Assembly: GCF_004118325.1 (NCBI RefSeq)
Contig: NZ_RDFA01000001.1
Coordinates: 884,838-948,837 of the forward strand
From: Halorientalis pallida
GTDB lineage: Archaea > Halobacteriota > Halobacteria > Halobacteriales > Haloarculaceae
Direction of reading: 5' to 3'
DNA length: 64,000 nt
The notes beneath the pieces are model-generated. The model was not told where the DNA came from and made no database searches. It saw nothing but the letters and a program-made list of their open reading frames with translations. A program made the position numbers and the translations under genes. Within the stretch, counting starts at the first letter, position 1. Each line of letters starts with the position of its first letter. This document shows positions 1-8,708 of the stretch, one piece after another.

Positions 1-759
1 CGCGGTCGGGCGGGCCGGGCCGGCGACCACGCGGCTGGCCGGGCGCGCGTCGACGACCAGCACGACGCTGGACGCGCGCCGCTCCCGGTAGTTGACCGTC
101 GTCAACTCGTCGCGTTTGGCGTAGTGTCGCCAGTCGATGCGGGAGGCCGGGTCGTCGCGCCGGTAGGGTCGCGTCGAGTGGAACTCCAGGCCCTGGCCGG
201 GCGAGTCGGTCGGCATCCCGCCGGCGAAACGGTCCCCCTGCTGTTCGATGGGCGGCGCGCTGGCGTCGAGTCGGCAGTGCAGTCGCCGCTCGCCGCTGGC
301 CTCGACCGCCCGGTCGGCTGCCGCACCCGCGCCGAAACTCCGGACGCGAGCGCGCGGCGCGCCGAACTCGTGCTCGCCGCGCTTGGCCACGACGCTGTAC
401 TCGGCCCACAGGGTCTCGCCGGGCTCCAGCGCCGTCCCGCCCCGCGGCGACCCGTCGATCACGCCCAGGGACTCGGGGACCGCATCGGCGACGCGCACGT
501 CCGGCAACGGGTCGGAGCCGGCGTTCTCGACGGTCAGCGTGACGGTGACTTCCTGTCCCGGCGGTGCGGTCGCCGGTTCGATCTCGCGGTGGGCCCGCAG
601 TGCCACGTCGGCGTCGGCCGTCGAGAGGACGCCGTAGGTCAGGTACAGGAGCGGCACGACGGCCGCGAGCAAGAGGCTAGCGTAGCCCGCCGCCGCGCCG
701 ACCGTCGCGAGGACGGCCGCCGCGATCAGCCCGGCTGTCCACCGTGCGGTCGGGTTCAT
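1..759 (-). CDS. DUF58 domain protein, C-terminus cut by window edge
   Basis: An open frame of 253 codons runs from an ATG at 757-759 off the left edge. Two hydrophobic helices (about residues 8-45) lead into an exposed region. The DUF58 signature is visible near residues 192-240: an FHSTRPYR-type stretch, then SRIDWRHYAKR, then a VVLVVDARP strand that begins a von Willebrand A-like fold. DUF58 proteins usually accompany MoxR AAA ATPases in membrane-associated complexes of poorly defined function; no MoxR is inside the window. The start overlaps the stop of the next gene upstream by 4 bases, so it is the third member of an operon with the DUF7269 and DUF4129 genes. Family assignment is confident, function is not. 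Confidence 0.85.
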   Translation of the reverse strand, partial: MNPTARWTAGLIAAAVLATVGAAAGYASLLLAAVVPLLYLTYGVLSTADADVALRAHREIEPATAPPGQEVTVTLTVENAGSDPLPDVRVADAVPESLGVIDGSPRGGTALEPGETLWAEYSVVAKRGEHEFGAPRARVRSFGAGAAADRAVEASGERRLHCRLDASAPPIEQQGDRFAGGMPTDSPGQGLEFHSTRPYRRDDPASRIDWRHYAKRDELTTVNYRERRASSVVLVVDARPASRVVAGPARPTA

Positions 760-1493
760 CCCTCGTCCTCCCCCGGAGGTGCCGGGCCGTCCGCGGCGGG
801 CTGGAGACTCCCGTCTACGTCCCGCTGGAGCGTCTCGAGCCGCGGTCGGACGATCCGCACGCGCTTCGGGGCGTCCTGTCCGGGGACCGTCGGGAGTGCT
901 TCGCCGGCCGCCGCGTCGATAGCCGCGACCGCGCGTCGGACGCGCCGCCTGAGTTCCCGTTCGGGATAGAGCCAGCCCGCGAGTCGCGCGCGAACCGACC
1001 GCTCGGGCATCGAGACCGTCGAGGAGCAGACCGCCCGAGCCACCGGGTCGTCCGTCCAGGTGCCAGCCCGGATCGACTCGCGGGCCGCCGATCGGTCGGC
1101 ACCGCCCGCGACCAGCGCGTCCTCGAGCGCCCGCGACAGCGTCGGCCGGACCGTGTCGACGCCGACCGCGACGGAGCGTGCCGCCCGCGCCCGTTCGCCG
1201 GCCTCGATCGTGGTGTCGGCGAGCGCCCGGCCGGACAGCGCCGTGTCCGCGGGCGTCCGTTCGGGTGCCGGGGACAGGAGCGGCCCCGTCGCGGATTCGA
1301 CGGGTTCGGACTTGCCGACCCGCCACAGCGCCCAGCCGACGGCGACCAGCACGAGGAGGATGGCGATGTAGCGCAACGCCGAGTTCGACTCGGGCACGGC
1401 GCCCGAGACGGTCGCCCGGACGGCGATCACGAGACTCGCCAGGATCGCGACCACGCCGAAGGCGATCCGGAGCCGCGAGAGCCACTTACCCAC
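756..1493 (-). CDS. DUF7269-like haloarchaeal membrane protein
   Basis: This 245-residue protein has two transmembrane helices near the N-terminus (about residues 10-30 and 40-60) and a cytoplasmic, Arg/Glu-rich helical tail. It lies between a DUF58 gene and a DUF4129 gene, overlapping the upstream one by 8 bases and the downstream one by 4, which indicates translational coupling. That three-gene order is common in haloarchaea, where the middle gene is named DUF7269; the name is given from context and general character. No catalytic motif is visible. It probably helps assemble the DUF58/DUF4129 membrane complex, but this is inference. Confidence 0.7.
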   Translation of the reverse strand: MGKWLSRLRIAFGVVAILASLVIAVRATVSGAVPESNSALRYIAILLVLVAVGWALWRVGKSEPVESATGPLLSPAPERTPADTALSGRALADTTIEAGERARAARSVAVGVDTVRPTLSRALEDALVAGGADRSAARESIRAGTWTDDPVARAVCSSTVSMPERSVRARLAGWLYPERELRRRVRRAVAAIDAAAGEALPTVPGQDAPKRVRIVRPRLETLQRDVDGSLQPAADGPAPPGEDEG

Positions 1494-3387
1494 GGTCGGT
1501 CACCTCCGACTCCTCGTCCGGCCGATCGTCGACGGCGTCGGCCTCGCGGTGGTCGCGGAGGGCGTCGAACGCCGTCCGGGCGCGTTCCTCGCGCTCGGGC
1601 GTCTCCGGCCGCCCACCGTACTCCACGTCCCGGAAGACCCGGGTGAGATCACGCACCGATTCGTGGGGGAAGCCCGTCTCGGCGGCCTCGCGCGCCACCT
1701 CGCCGGGCGTGCGCTGTGGCCAGCGCTCCGGCGCGACCCACCGGGCGAACGCCCGCCAGCGCTCGCGCAGTCCTGCTGGGTCGTCCCTCTCGTCGGCCCC
1801 GGTCGCCGTCACGGAGTCGTCGGCCGTCGCCGTCCCGTCGTCCGCACCGCGCCTGCGGAGTCGGCCGGGCAGTCCGCGAAGCCAGGCCACCATCGTCAAC
1901 AGTGCGGCCCACGCACGGCCCGGGAGCGCCAGTAGCCACGCGAGCGCGCCAGCCACCGCGTCGCGGACCGCGCCCAGGGAGCCCAATGCCGTCAGCGACG
2001 CGAGCACGGCGCGAAGCGCCCGCAGTCGGACGGCCAGCCAGTCGAGCAGTCCCTCCAGCGCGGCGGTGACGCGGAAGGCGAGTCCGACGAGCCACCGCGC
2101 GAGGCGCCGCAACCGCTCGGTCAGCGAGATGGCCGTCCCCCGGACGTTTCCGGTCCGACCACGCAGTTTCGCGACCACGAGCGCGAGCGCGAGGACGACC
2201 AGCAGGGCGACGAGCGCGGTCACCGCGTACAGGGGCACCAGCGACTGGCGCGCGGTCAGGTCACCGGCTCGGAGCGCGATCACCGCGGTCGGATCGCTCG
2301 GGAGCGAGAACCGCAGGCGACCCTGCGCGTCGGTAGTGCCCAGTCGCTCGCCGCCCAGCGTCACCGTGGCGTTCGGGACCGTCCGGTTGCCCAGGCGCGC
2401 GACCACCACCGCGTCGCCGCCGGGGATCGCCAGGATCGTCGCCGGTCGCACGACCGCCCGAAGATTCGTCACGTCGATCCGTTTCTCGCCGCCGAACTCG
2501 CCGCGTTCGACGCGGACCCTGATCGAGTCGGGGCCGTCGGTCGGAACCCGGAGCCGGTAGCGTCCCTCGTCGTCGGTCGTCCCGACCCGCTGACCGTCGA
2601 CGGACACCGTCGCCTCGCGCATCGGCTCGCCGTCGACGGTGGCCCCGAGAGTCACTCGCTCGCCCGGAATGGGCTCGCCCTCGACCGCGATCCTGACCTC
2701 GCCGTCGACGGTGACACCCCTGGTGACACGCGGCCCGTCGGCGTCGTCGCCGTCGTCCTCACCGGGTCGAACCTGAGCCGCGGCGGTCCAGCGACTCGAT
2801 TCCGGAGCCCCGACGCCCGCCGCGACCGGGGCGACGGCGGCACTGGCGGGGGCCGCCTCCACGCCGGCGGTGTCACGACTGGTCGAACACGTCGAGCCCG
2901 CCGGGAGCGTCGCGTCGAGGGTGAGTTCGCGCTCGTAGGGCACCTCGACTGGGACCGTGCCACGCTCGTCGGTGGTGCCGACGACTTCGCCGTCGAGCGA
3001 GACGCGCGCGCCCTCGACGCGGCCGCGTTCGTCGGTGACGACGACCGGGACGGTGGCACCGGGAGCGGGTTCCGCGGCGAACCGCACGGTGCAGACGCTG
3101 GCCGGTTCGCCGTCTCGGGGTTCGTCGTCACTGCTGAGCCACTCCAGCAGTTCCTCGACGGCGTCGCCGAATCCGACGCCACCGTCGCCGGAACCGTCAC
3201 CGCCGCCGCCCGTCGGGGCGTCCGGGCGCTCACCGGGGCCGTCCGGACCGCCCGATCCGAGACCCAGTCCCGCGTCGACCTGTGGCGCGGCGAAGGCCGC
3301 CACGAGCAGACCGAGCGCACACACCGCGAGCAGGGCGAGCTGTCGCTGGCGAGCGGGCGATCCCCCCTCAGCCATCGGGCACCCCAC
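1486..3387 (-). CDS. DUF4129 protein with carboxypeptidase-regulatory-like repeats
   Basis: This 633-residue membrane protein starts with a hydrophobic signal/anchor (about residues 15-38), then a Gly/Asp-rich linker. Three Ig-like repeats of the carboxypeptidase-regulatory type follow, each with a variant of the phrase 'V-x-V-D-G-x-x-V-G-T-T-D-x-x-G', at roughly residues 110-160, 225-290 and 310-375. After a TM helix near residue 385 come amphipathic and hydrophobic segments. The tail, near residues 560-615, carries the DUF4129 pattern (PGEVAREA, then DLTRVFRDVEYGGR). The second Met at codon 5 (3373-3375) is an equally good start. It is the first gene of the operon with the DUF7269 and DUF58 genes. 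The repeats suggest an extracytoplasmic sensing or cell-wall role. Confidence 0.8.
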   Translation of the reverse strand: MGCPMAEGGSPARQRQLALLAVCALGLLVAAFAAPQVDAGLGLGSGGPDGPGERPDAPTGGGGDGSGDGGVGFGDAVEELLEWLSSDDEPRDGEPASVCTVRFAAEPAPGATVPVVVTDERGRVEGARVSLDGEVVGTTDERGTVPVEVPYERELTLDATLPAGSTCSTSRDTAGVEAAPASAAVAPVAAGVGAPESSRWTAAAQVRPGEDDGDDADGPRVTRGVTVDGEVRIAVEGEPIPGERVTLGATVDGEPMREATVSVDGQRVGTTDDEGRYRLRVPTDGPDSIRVRVERGEFGGEKRIDVTNLRAVVRPATILAIPGGDAVVVARLGNRTVPNATVTLGGERLGTTDAQGRLRFSLPSDPTAVIALRAGDLTARQSLVPLYAVTALVALLVVLALALVVAKLRGRTGNVRGTAISLTERLRRLARWLVGLAFRVTAALEGLLDWLAVRLRALRAVLASLTALGSLGAVRDAVAGALAWLLALPGRAWAALLTMVAWLRGLPGRLRRRGADDGTATADDSVTATGADERDDPAGLRERWRAFARWVAPERWPQRTPGEVAREAAETGFPHESVRDLTRVFRDVEYGGRPETPEREERARTAFDALRDHREADAVDDRPDEESEVTDRG

Positions 3388-3469
3388 CCGCGCAACGGAA
3401 CGCAGACACTGTCAGTACGTTGTCGGTTCGCCCGGGACGGACTATAGTTTTACTGAAAAGGAAGGGCGT

Positions 3470-4183
3470 CTACAGGAGGTCGTCGTACTCGTAGGTGTCG
3501 ATCTCGACGCCCTCGCCGGTGACTTCGGCGACCACGAGGCCGTTCCCGGAGCCGGTGTCGCGCTCTGCGGCCGCGCTGACCGCGTCGGCGGCGACCGTCT
3601 TGGCCTCCTCCATCGAGAGGTCGTCCTCGTACTGGCTCTCGAGGGTCCCGTAGGCGACCATGAGCCCGGAGCCGGTGACCGTGTAGTCGTCCTCCATCAC
3701 GCCCCCGGCCGGGTCGATGCTGAACACGTGGCTGCCCTCGTCGTCGACGCCCCCGAGGATCGGGTTGATCGCGAAGAAGGGGCCGCCACGGGCGAAGTTA
3801 CCCGCGAGCGTCGCCAGCGCGGACATGCTGATGTCCTCGCCCCGGCGGGTCTCGTAGAGGTTGACCTCGGCGCGCAGCGAGCGGATAAAGGACTGGGCAC
3901 CGCCCACCGAACCCACCAGCGTCAGTGCCGCGGTGGGGTGGATCTGCTCGACCTTCTGTACGTTCTTGTTCGAGACGAACCGGCCGCCCAGCGACGCGCG
4001 GCGGTCGGTCGCCACGATGACGCCGTTCTCGGTCGCGATGCCGATGGTGGTCGTCCCCGTCTCGTTTACCTTCTCGTTGTCCTGTCCGGTCGTGTTGGGC
4101 AGCTGGCCGAGTTCAGGCTCGTAGGGGTTCTGCAGTCCTTCCTCCAGACTCGGCGGGCCGCCTGCTGGGTTCATGTCGTTCAT
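3470..4183 (-). CDS. psmB: Proteasome beta subunit
   Basis: This is the catalytic subunit of the 20S archaeal proteasome. The 237-residue precursor carries a propeptide of about 43 residues ending in Glu-Thr-Gly; autocleavage before Thr44 would expose the N-terminal nucleophile (mature sequence TTTIGIATENG). Asp17 (mature numbering, in ATDRRAS) and a Lys around position 33-34 match the other catalytic residues, and the GSVGGAQ and TGSG motifs fit the family. Its ATG overlaps the stop of psmA by 4 bases (ATGA), so the pair is translationally coupled. Length and motifs are normal. It degrades unfolded or tagged proteins together with PAN/Cdc48-type ATPases, which are not in this window. Confidence 0.97.
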   Translation of the reverse strand: MNDMNPAGGPPSLEEGLQNPYEPELGQLPNTTGQDNEKVNETGTTTIGIATENGVIVATDRRASLGGRFVSNKNVQKVEQIHPTAALTLVGSVGGAQSFIRSLRAEVNLYETRRGEDISMSALATLAGNFARGGPFFAINPILGGVDDEGSHVFSIDPAGGVMEDDYTVTGSGLMVAYGTLESQYEDDLSMEEAKTVAADAVSAAAERDTGSGNGLVVAEVTGEGVEIDTYEYDDLL

Positions 4184-4920
4184 TCCTCGTCACCTCCGGT
4201 GTCGATTTCCTCGACGTACTGTTCGATCTCCTCGGTCTCGTGGCGGCGGTACTGCTCGGTCTCGACGTCGATGGTCCCGAGGGCGACGCCTTCGGGGTCG
4301 ATTCCCTCGTCGCTGACCGTATCGAGGCCCCGTAGCGCGAGGTCGATCCCGCCGTCGAGATCGAGGTCGTCGCGGTACTCCTCCTCGAAGAAGCTGATGA
4401 GGTCCTCGCGGTTCCCACCCACGGCGAGTGCCTGCCACTCGTAGGGCGTGCCCGACGGGTCGGTCTCGAACAGGCGCGGCTCGCCGTTCTCGATCCCGCC
4501 GACGATCAGCGCCACGCCGAACGGGCGCGCGCCGCCCGTCTGCGTGTACTGCTGGATCTGGTCGGTGATACCCTTCGTCAGCGACTCAACGCCGATGGGC
4601 TCGCCGTACCGGAGCTGGTTCACCTGTGCCTGCCGCCGCGCGAAGTCGATCAGCTGGCGCGCGTCGGCCACGTGACCGGCGCTGGCGATGCCGATGTGAT
4701 CGTCGATCTTGTGCAACTTTTCGACGCTCTCACGCTCGAGGAGCGGAGAGCGCACCCGCGTGTCGGCTGCGAGGACGACGCCGTCCTCGGTGCGGACACC
4801 GACGCTTGCGGTGCCGCGCTTGACGGCCTCACGGGCGTACTCGACCTGATAGAGGCGTCCGTCCGGGGAGAAGATCGTGATGCCCCGGTCGTAGGCCTGC
4901 TGTTGTGCGTTTCCCTGCAT
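4180..4920 (-). CDS. psmA: Proteasome alpha subunit
   Basis: This 246-residue protein forms the outer rings of the 20S proteasome and gates entry. The N-terminal gate sequence with the YDRG motif and the proteasome-alpha signature (FSPDGRLYQVEYA) are present. The start at the ATG at 4918-4920 is preferred over the ATG three codons upstream (4927-4929), because family members begin MQG followed by a Gln-rich stretch. A TATA-like box (TTTAAATA) lies at 4974-4981 on this strand. The gene is followed, with a 4-base overlap, by psmB. The C-terminus is acidic, as in other haloarchaeal alpha subunits. Confidence 0.97.
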   Translation of the reverse strand: MQGNAQQQAYDRGITIFSPDGRLYQVEYAREAVKRGTASVGVRTEDGVVLAADTRVRSPLLERESVEKLHKIDDHIGIASAGHVADARQLIDFARRQAQVNQLRYGEPIGVESLTKGITDQIQQYTQTGGARPFGVALIVGGIENGEPRLFETDPSGTPYEWQALAVGGNREDLISFFEEEYRDDLDLDGGIDLALRGLDTVSDEGIDPEGVALGTIDVETEQYRRHETEEIEQYVEEIDTGGDEE

Positions 4921-4969
4921 AGTTTGCATCGAAAGCCGGGGGTGGCCTTCACCTTGGGTTAGTGCCTCC

Positions 4970-4985
4970 CGTATTTAAACCCATT
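4970..4985 (-). promoter_or_regulatory. Probable psmA-psmB promoter (TATA box)
   Basis: Read on the minus strand, an A/T island containing TTTAAATA occurs about 55 bases before the chosen psmA start. It is the only AT-rich stretch in the GC-rich gap, so it is the best TATA candidate for the proteasome operon. The spacing implies a short 5' leader of about 25-30 bases. Confidence 0.5.
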
Positions 4986-5061
4986 TATGGTAGCAAGTGA
5001 CACCGTCACCGTCCGTGACGACATCCGGAAGGTCGATTTGGGCGCGAGGTGAAGTCCCGGC

Positions 5062-5481
5062 GTGGTCGAAGGAACGTACACTATCGTGGTCAACCTTCCG
5101 GAACCGGAGACGCTTACGGTCGGTTCGCTCGGCCGACAGGACGTACCCGCCGGATACTACGCCTACACCGGCAGCGCGTTCGGTCCGGGCGGCTTCAAGC
5201 GGGTGGACCGCCACCACGAACTGGCCGTCGGCGAGCGCGAGACGCGCCACTGGCACATCGACTACCTGCTGGGCGACACCGCCGCGCGCATCGAGACGGT
5301 GGCCCGCTCGCCCGAAGCCGAGATCGAGTGTGCCGTCGCGGCCGAGATCGCCGAGACGGTCTCGGGCGTCGTCGAGGGCTTCGGCGCATCCGACTGTGAC
5401 TGCCCGGCGCACCTGTACCACCACGCGGACCGGGAGGAACTCGTCGCGGCCGTCCGCGACGCGCACGATCGGCACGGGTGA
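5062..5481 (+). CDS. DUF123 GIY-YIG-like nuclease domain protein
   Basis: This 139-residue protein starts at a GTG with a GAGGTG ribosome-binding sequence 10-16 bases upstream. It has the DUF123 landmarks: GYYAYTGSA near residue 31 (equivalent to the GIY-YIG core), GGFKRVDRHH, HWHIDYLL near residue 83, and a cysteine pair in SDCDCPAHL near the end. In other archaea this domain is fused to endonuclease III or stands alone; a nuclease role in DNA repair is proposed but unproven. It is divergent from psmA and convergent with the enoyl-CoA hydratase gene. Confidence 0.85.
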   Translation: MVEGTYTIVVNLPEPETLTVGSLGRQDVPAGYYAYTGSAFGPGGFKRVDRHHELAVGERETRHWHIDYLLGDTAARIETVARSPEAEIECAVAAEIAETVSGVVEGFGASDCDCPAHLYHHADREELVAAVRDAHDRHG

Positions 5482-5511
5482 GTCCGGGCGACAGTCGCGC
5501 TGAGTGCCGCG

Positions 5512-6282
5512 TCAGCGCCCCTGGAACTCGGGGTCGCGACCCTCGAAGAACGCGCCGACGCCCTCCGCGAAGTCCTCGGTCTCGAAGATGCGGTCCTGGG
5601 CGCGGGCCTCCGCCCGGAGCGCCTCCTCCATCGAGCGGTGGGTAGCGCGCTGGACCAGGCGCTTTGTCTCACCGACCGCCAGCGTCGGGCGCGAGGCCAG
5701 CGTGGCGATACGTTCGGCCACCGTGTCCTCGAACTCCTCGTCGTCGAAGGTTTCCGTGGCGATACCCATGTCGACGGCCTCCTCGGCGTCGACGCGGCGG
5801 GCGGTGATGAGCAGGTCGAGCGCCCGGCGGACGCCGACGAGTCGCGGCAGGACGTAGGTCGCGCCGGTGTCGGGCGCGAGACCGATGTCGGTAAAGCCCC
5901 AGCCGAAGACGGCGTCGTCGCGGGCGTAGACAAAGTCACAGGCGGTCGCCAGCGAGGCCCCCGCGCCGACCGCGACGCCGCGGACGACGGCGATGGTGGG
6001 CTTCTCCATCCGCAGGAGGCCCGCCGCGATGGCGTTCAGCCCGGTTTCGAGCTCCTCGACGACGCCCTTGCCGTCCATCCCGCCCGAGAGGTCGATCCCG
6101 GAACAGAAGGCGTCGCCCTCGCCCTGGACGACGACCGCGCGGACGCCGGCGTCGTGTTCCAGCGAGCGGAGTTCCGCGGCCATCTCCTCGCAGGCCTCGG
6201 CGCTGATGGCGTTCTTGCGGTCGGGGTTGCTGATCGTCACTGTCGCGTAGTCGTCTTCGCGTGTGACCTCGATGTCGGTCAT
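5512..6282 (-). CDS. Enoyl-CoA hydratase/isomerase family protein
   Basis: This 256-residue crotonase-fold protein shows the CoA-binding and oxyanion-hole motifs: DAFCSGIDL near residue 58 and VAVGAGASLATACDF near residue 105, with the GLAPDTGATYVLPRLVG block near 135. The first catalytic Glu position is not clearly conserved (GASLA), whereas an acidic residue occurs in the second block (APDTG), so isomerase or another crotonase activity is possible. It would act in fatty-acid or aromatic-acid CoA-ester degradation. It is a single gene with its own start 52 bases before the next gene on the strand. Confidence 0.88.
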   Translation of the reverse strand: MTDIEVTREDDYATVTISNPDRKNAISAEACEEMAAELRSLEHDAGVRAVVVQGEGDAFCSGIDLSGGMDGKGVVEELETGLNAIAAGLLRMEKPTIAVVRGVAVGAGASLATACDFVYARDDAVFGWGFTDIGLAPDTGATYVLPRLVGVRRALDLLITARRVDAEEAVDMGIATETFDDEEFEDTVAERIATLASRPTLAVGETKRLVQRATHRSMEEALRAEARAQDRIFETEDFAEGVGAFFEGRDPEFQGR

Positions 6283-6334
6283 GGCCAGGGTGAGGAGCGC
6301 CGGGGTAAGAATGGTTGTGGGTCGGTTGTGAGGG

Positions 6335-8626
6335 TCAGGTCGGGAACGTCCCGATCCCGAACAGGCCCGGCGGATCGCCCCCGCCAGTGCCCATCGTGTC
6401 GGGCCAGTCCAGTTCCGCGACCGACCCCACCGTCAGGTCCGTCGCCGCGCCGCTCCGATTCCCGAGGCCGTCGACCAGCCCGTTCTCGGGGACGGTCACG
6501 GTGTCGCCCGCAGCGACGCCCTCGACTGTGGCGACCCAGCCCTCGGTGTCGGGGTCCCACTGGGCCTCGTACGATTGGCCGCCGGCCTCGACGGTCAGCG
6601 ACCCGCCCTCGGGGTTGATCGGGCGCACGCGGAGATTTTTCTCGGGCTCGGGCGGCGGGTTCTGCGCGACGAACGTCAGCCGCGTCGCCTCGTCGCCGGG
6701 CCCTGCGTTCTCGGCGCGGACGCCCCGCACGCGCAGTCCGGTCGAGGGGACGACCTCGAACGGTCGGCTGGTGAGGTCGTACTTCGCGGCGTTCACGCGG
6801 AGCCGGTAGGTTCCAGTGGGGAGATCCGGCGGCACGTCGTAGCGGACGGTGTAGTCGCCGAACCACTCGGTCCAGACGAAGCCGAGGCCCAGGTCGGTCG
6901 TGACCGTCTCCCAGCCGCCGCCCGATTGGCGCTCCAGCAGGACGAACGGTTCGTCGACCGGGCGGTCTTTCCCGGCCCAGCCACCCTCCCAGTCCAGCGT
7001 GACCACGTCCATCCGCTCCACGGTTCGGGCGGGCTGGGCCTGGATTTCACCGCCGTCGTCGCCGCCGCCCACGGGTGCGTCCGGAGTCGAGGGGCGTGAT
7101 CCCGATGGCTCGGCAGGCTCGCCCAGTCCGTCGCCGAACGCGGCGGCGAGGTCGCGCTGGCGGTTCCGGATCAACAGCGAGGAGTACTGCCCGAACGCGG
7201 TGTTGCCGCCCTCGTAGTCCTGCTTGTTGTACTCCTCGGGCGTGGTGAAGTAGCCGTTGTAGCCGTTCGTGACGCCGACGACGGCCACGTCCGCGACGGC
7301 GTCGGGCGCGGCCGCGCTCGCAGCCTGGCCCATTCGTCGGCCCATCTCGACGGTCGGCTCGCCGGGGACCGTCACGAGCAACTGGTCCCCCACCCGCATG
7401 GCCTGGACTTCCACGTCCGTCGAGTAGGGGGCCGGCGCGAGCGGGATCTTCCGGCCCTGCACGTCGTCGGCGAGCCACTCCGGCCGGCGTTTCCCCTCCA
7501 GTTCCAGGCCCGAGAACGGCGTCGGGCCGTTCTCACCGCCGTCAAGCGTCGGGACGCCGACGATGGCGTGGCTGGAGACGGGCTTGCCGGGTTCGACGTC
7601 CTGCCCCCGATACTCGTCGTGGGTCGCGCGACCGCCGACCGGCAGGTCCCGGGCGAGCGCGTCGCCCGCCGACTGCCAGGCGTCCCACATCGCCCGCTCG
7701 ACGCGGATGGCCGTCCGCTCGGCGACCGCGTACTGCGCGTAGTCGTCGTAGCGCGGGATCTGGTCGCCGACGCGCCCGGTCGTGTAGCTCGCCATCGGCG
7801 CGTCGCCGTCGAACCGGCGGTCGAACCACCGCGTCGCCACGCCCGGGAAGTCCGCCGAGAAGGTCGTGTTGGCCGGCGTGAACGCCGTCGGATGGGTGCC
7901 GAACAGCGTCCACGCACAGATCGGCGTCCCGTCGGTCCCCTCGACCCTGAGCAGCCTGACCGTGGTGTCCCGCGCCCGATCCGGATCGACGGGGTGGTCC
8001 TCGGGCGACCCCTCGCCGATGGGAATGTCGAGGCCGAAGTTGGCGAGGTGAGCCTCGATCGAGCGGTTCCAGTTGCCTTCCTCCACTGTGCCCGTGGCCC
8101 AGCCCGCCCGCGCTGGCTGGCGGTTCGCGTCGGCCTCGGCGATGGCGTCGCCGATCTGCCCGGCGATCCACCCGCCCGGCGAGTTCGGCCCGGCGTGGGT
8201 GTGGGTCGCCGCGAACAGGACCGACCCGCGGTCGAACCCCAGCGGGCGGACGTGTTCGATCACCTCGTCCCGGACCGCCGGCTTCCCGAGGTCCGCCGAC
8301 ACCAGCGCGAGCTTCCGCTGGCCGTCGGACAGCACCAGCGCGTGGGCGAACAACCGGATCGCCACGCCCTCCGCGCGGATGTCCGGCCGTACGTAACCGA
8401 AAAAAGAGCCGCCGTTCTCCGGCGTGATGTCGCGCTTCGCGACCCCCGCAGTCAGCGGTCCACCCGCGTCCCCACCGGTCTCGCCGGCGGCCGTGCCGCT
8501 GGCCAGTCCAGCCGTGAGCCCGGACAACGCCGCCGCCTGGACGAATCGCCGTCGGTTCAACGTCCCAGTGCGCTCCGCTCCCCGTCGACCCGGGGCCCCC
8601 GACCCCGAGCCACCCGAATCACGCAT
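6335..8626 (-). CDS. Secreted neutral/alkaline ceramidase-fold protein lacking catalytic Ser motif
   Basis: This 763-residue protein opens with a Tat signal (RRRFVQAAALSG near residue 25), so it should be exported folded. Residues about 55-475 match the neutral ceramidase N-terminal domain. The zinc ligands are visible as HTHAGP, FGTHPT, VPGEPT and GYNGYFTT, matching the two His, Glu and Tyr of the bacterial enzyme. The hexapeptide GDVSPN that carries the nucleophilic serine in known ceramidases reads GDQIPR here (7752-7770). The C-terminal ~270 residues hold the Ig-like domain typical of the family plus a further beta-rich part. Activity as an amidase is therefore doubtful; a different zinc hydrolase activity is possible. 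It has its own promoter with a palindrome. Confidence 0.85.
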   Translation of the reverse strand: MRDSGGSGSGAPGRRGAERTGTLNRRRFVQAAALSGLTAGLASGTAAGETGGDAGGPLTAGVAKRDITPENGGSFFGYVRPDIRAEGVAIRLFAHALVLSDGQRKLALVSADLGKPAVRDEVIEHVRPLGFDRGSVLFAATHTHAGPNSPGGWIAGQIGDAIAEADANRQPARAGWATGTVEEGNWNRSIEAHLANFGLDIPIGEGSPEDHPVDPDRARDTTVRLLRVEGTDGTPICAWTLFGTHPTAFTPANTTFSADFPGVATRWFDRRFDGDAPMASYTTGRVGDQIPRYDDYAQYAVAERTAIRVERAMWDAWQSAGDALARDLPVGGRATHDEYRGQDVEPGKPVSSHAIVGVPTLDGGENGPTPFSGLELEGKRRPEWLADDVQGRKIPLAPAPYSTDVEVQAMRVGDQLLVTVPGEPTVEMGRRMGQAASAAAPDAVADVAVVGVTNGYNGYFTTPEEYNKQDYEGGNTAFGQYSSLLIRNRQRDLAAAFGDGLGEPAEPSGSRPSTPDAPVGGGDDGGEIQAQPARTVERMDVVTLDWEGGWAGKDRPVDEPFVLLERQSGGGWETVTTDLGLGFVWTEWFGDYTVRYDVPPDLPTGTYRLRVNAAKYDLTSRPFEVVPSTGLRVRGVRAENAGPGDEATRLTFVAQNPPPEPEKNLRVRPINPEGGSLTVEAGGQSYEAQWDPDTEGWVATVEGVAAGDTVTVPENGLVDGLGNRSGAATDLTVGSVAELDWPDTMGTGGGDPPGLFGIGTFPT

Positions 8627-8650
8627 CGTGTCACCGTGTACCGTACTCTA

Positions 8651-8677
8651 CGTTATATAAATTCGTACGGATACGAA
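8651..8677 (-). promoter_or_regulatory. TATA box and palindromic operator candidate for ceramidase-like gene
   Basis: Upstream of the ceramidase-like gene, a TATA element (ATTTATATAACG on the minus strand, 8651-8662) is directly abutted by a perfect inverted repeat TTCGTA-CGGA-TACGAA at 8662-8677. The palindrome covers the BRE position, where a bound repressor or activator would control TFB access. No regulator gene is adjacent. Confidence 0.5.
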
Positions 8678-8708
8678 GGTCCGTTTATAAGAGAGTGGAT
8701 ACCGGCGG

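Noticed and set aside
744-2560. Long plus-strand open frames opposite the DUF7269/DUF4129 operon
   Set aside because: The products are Arg/Pro/Ser-rich, as expected for shadow frames in GC-rich halophile DNA, and the minus-strand genes are acidic with clear domains.
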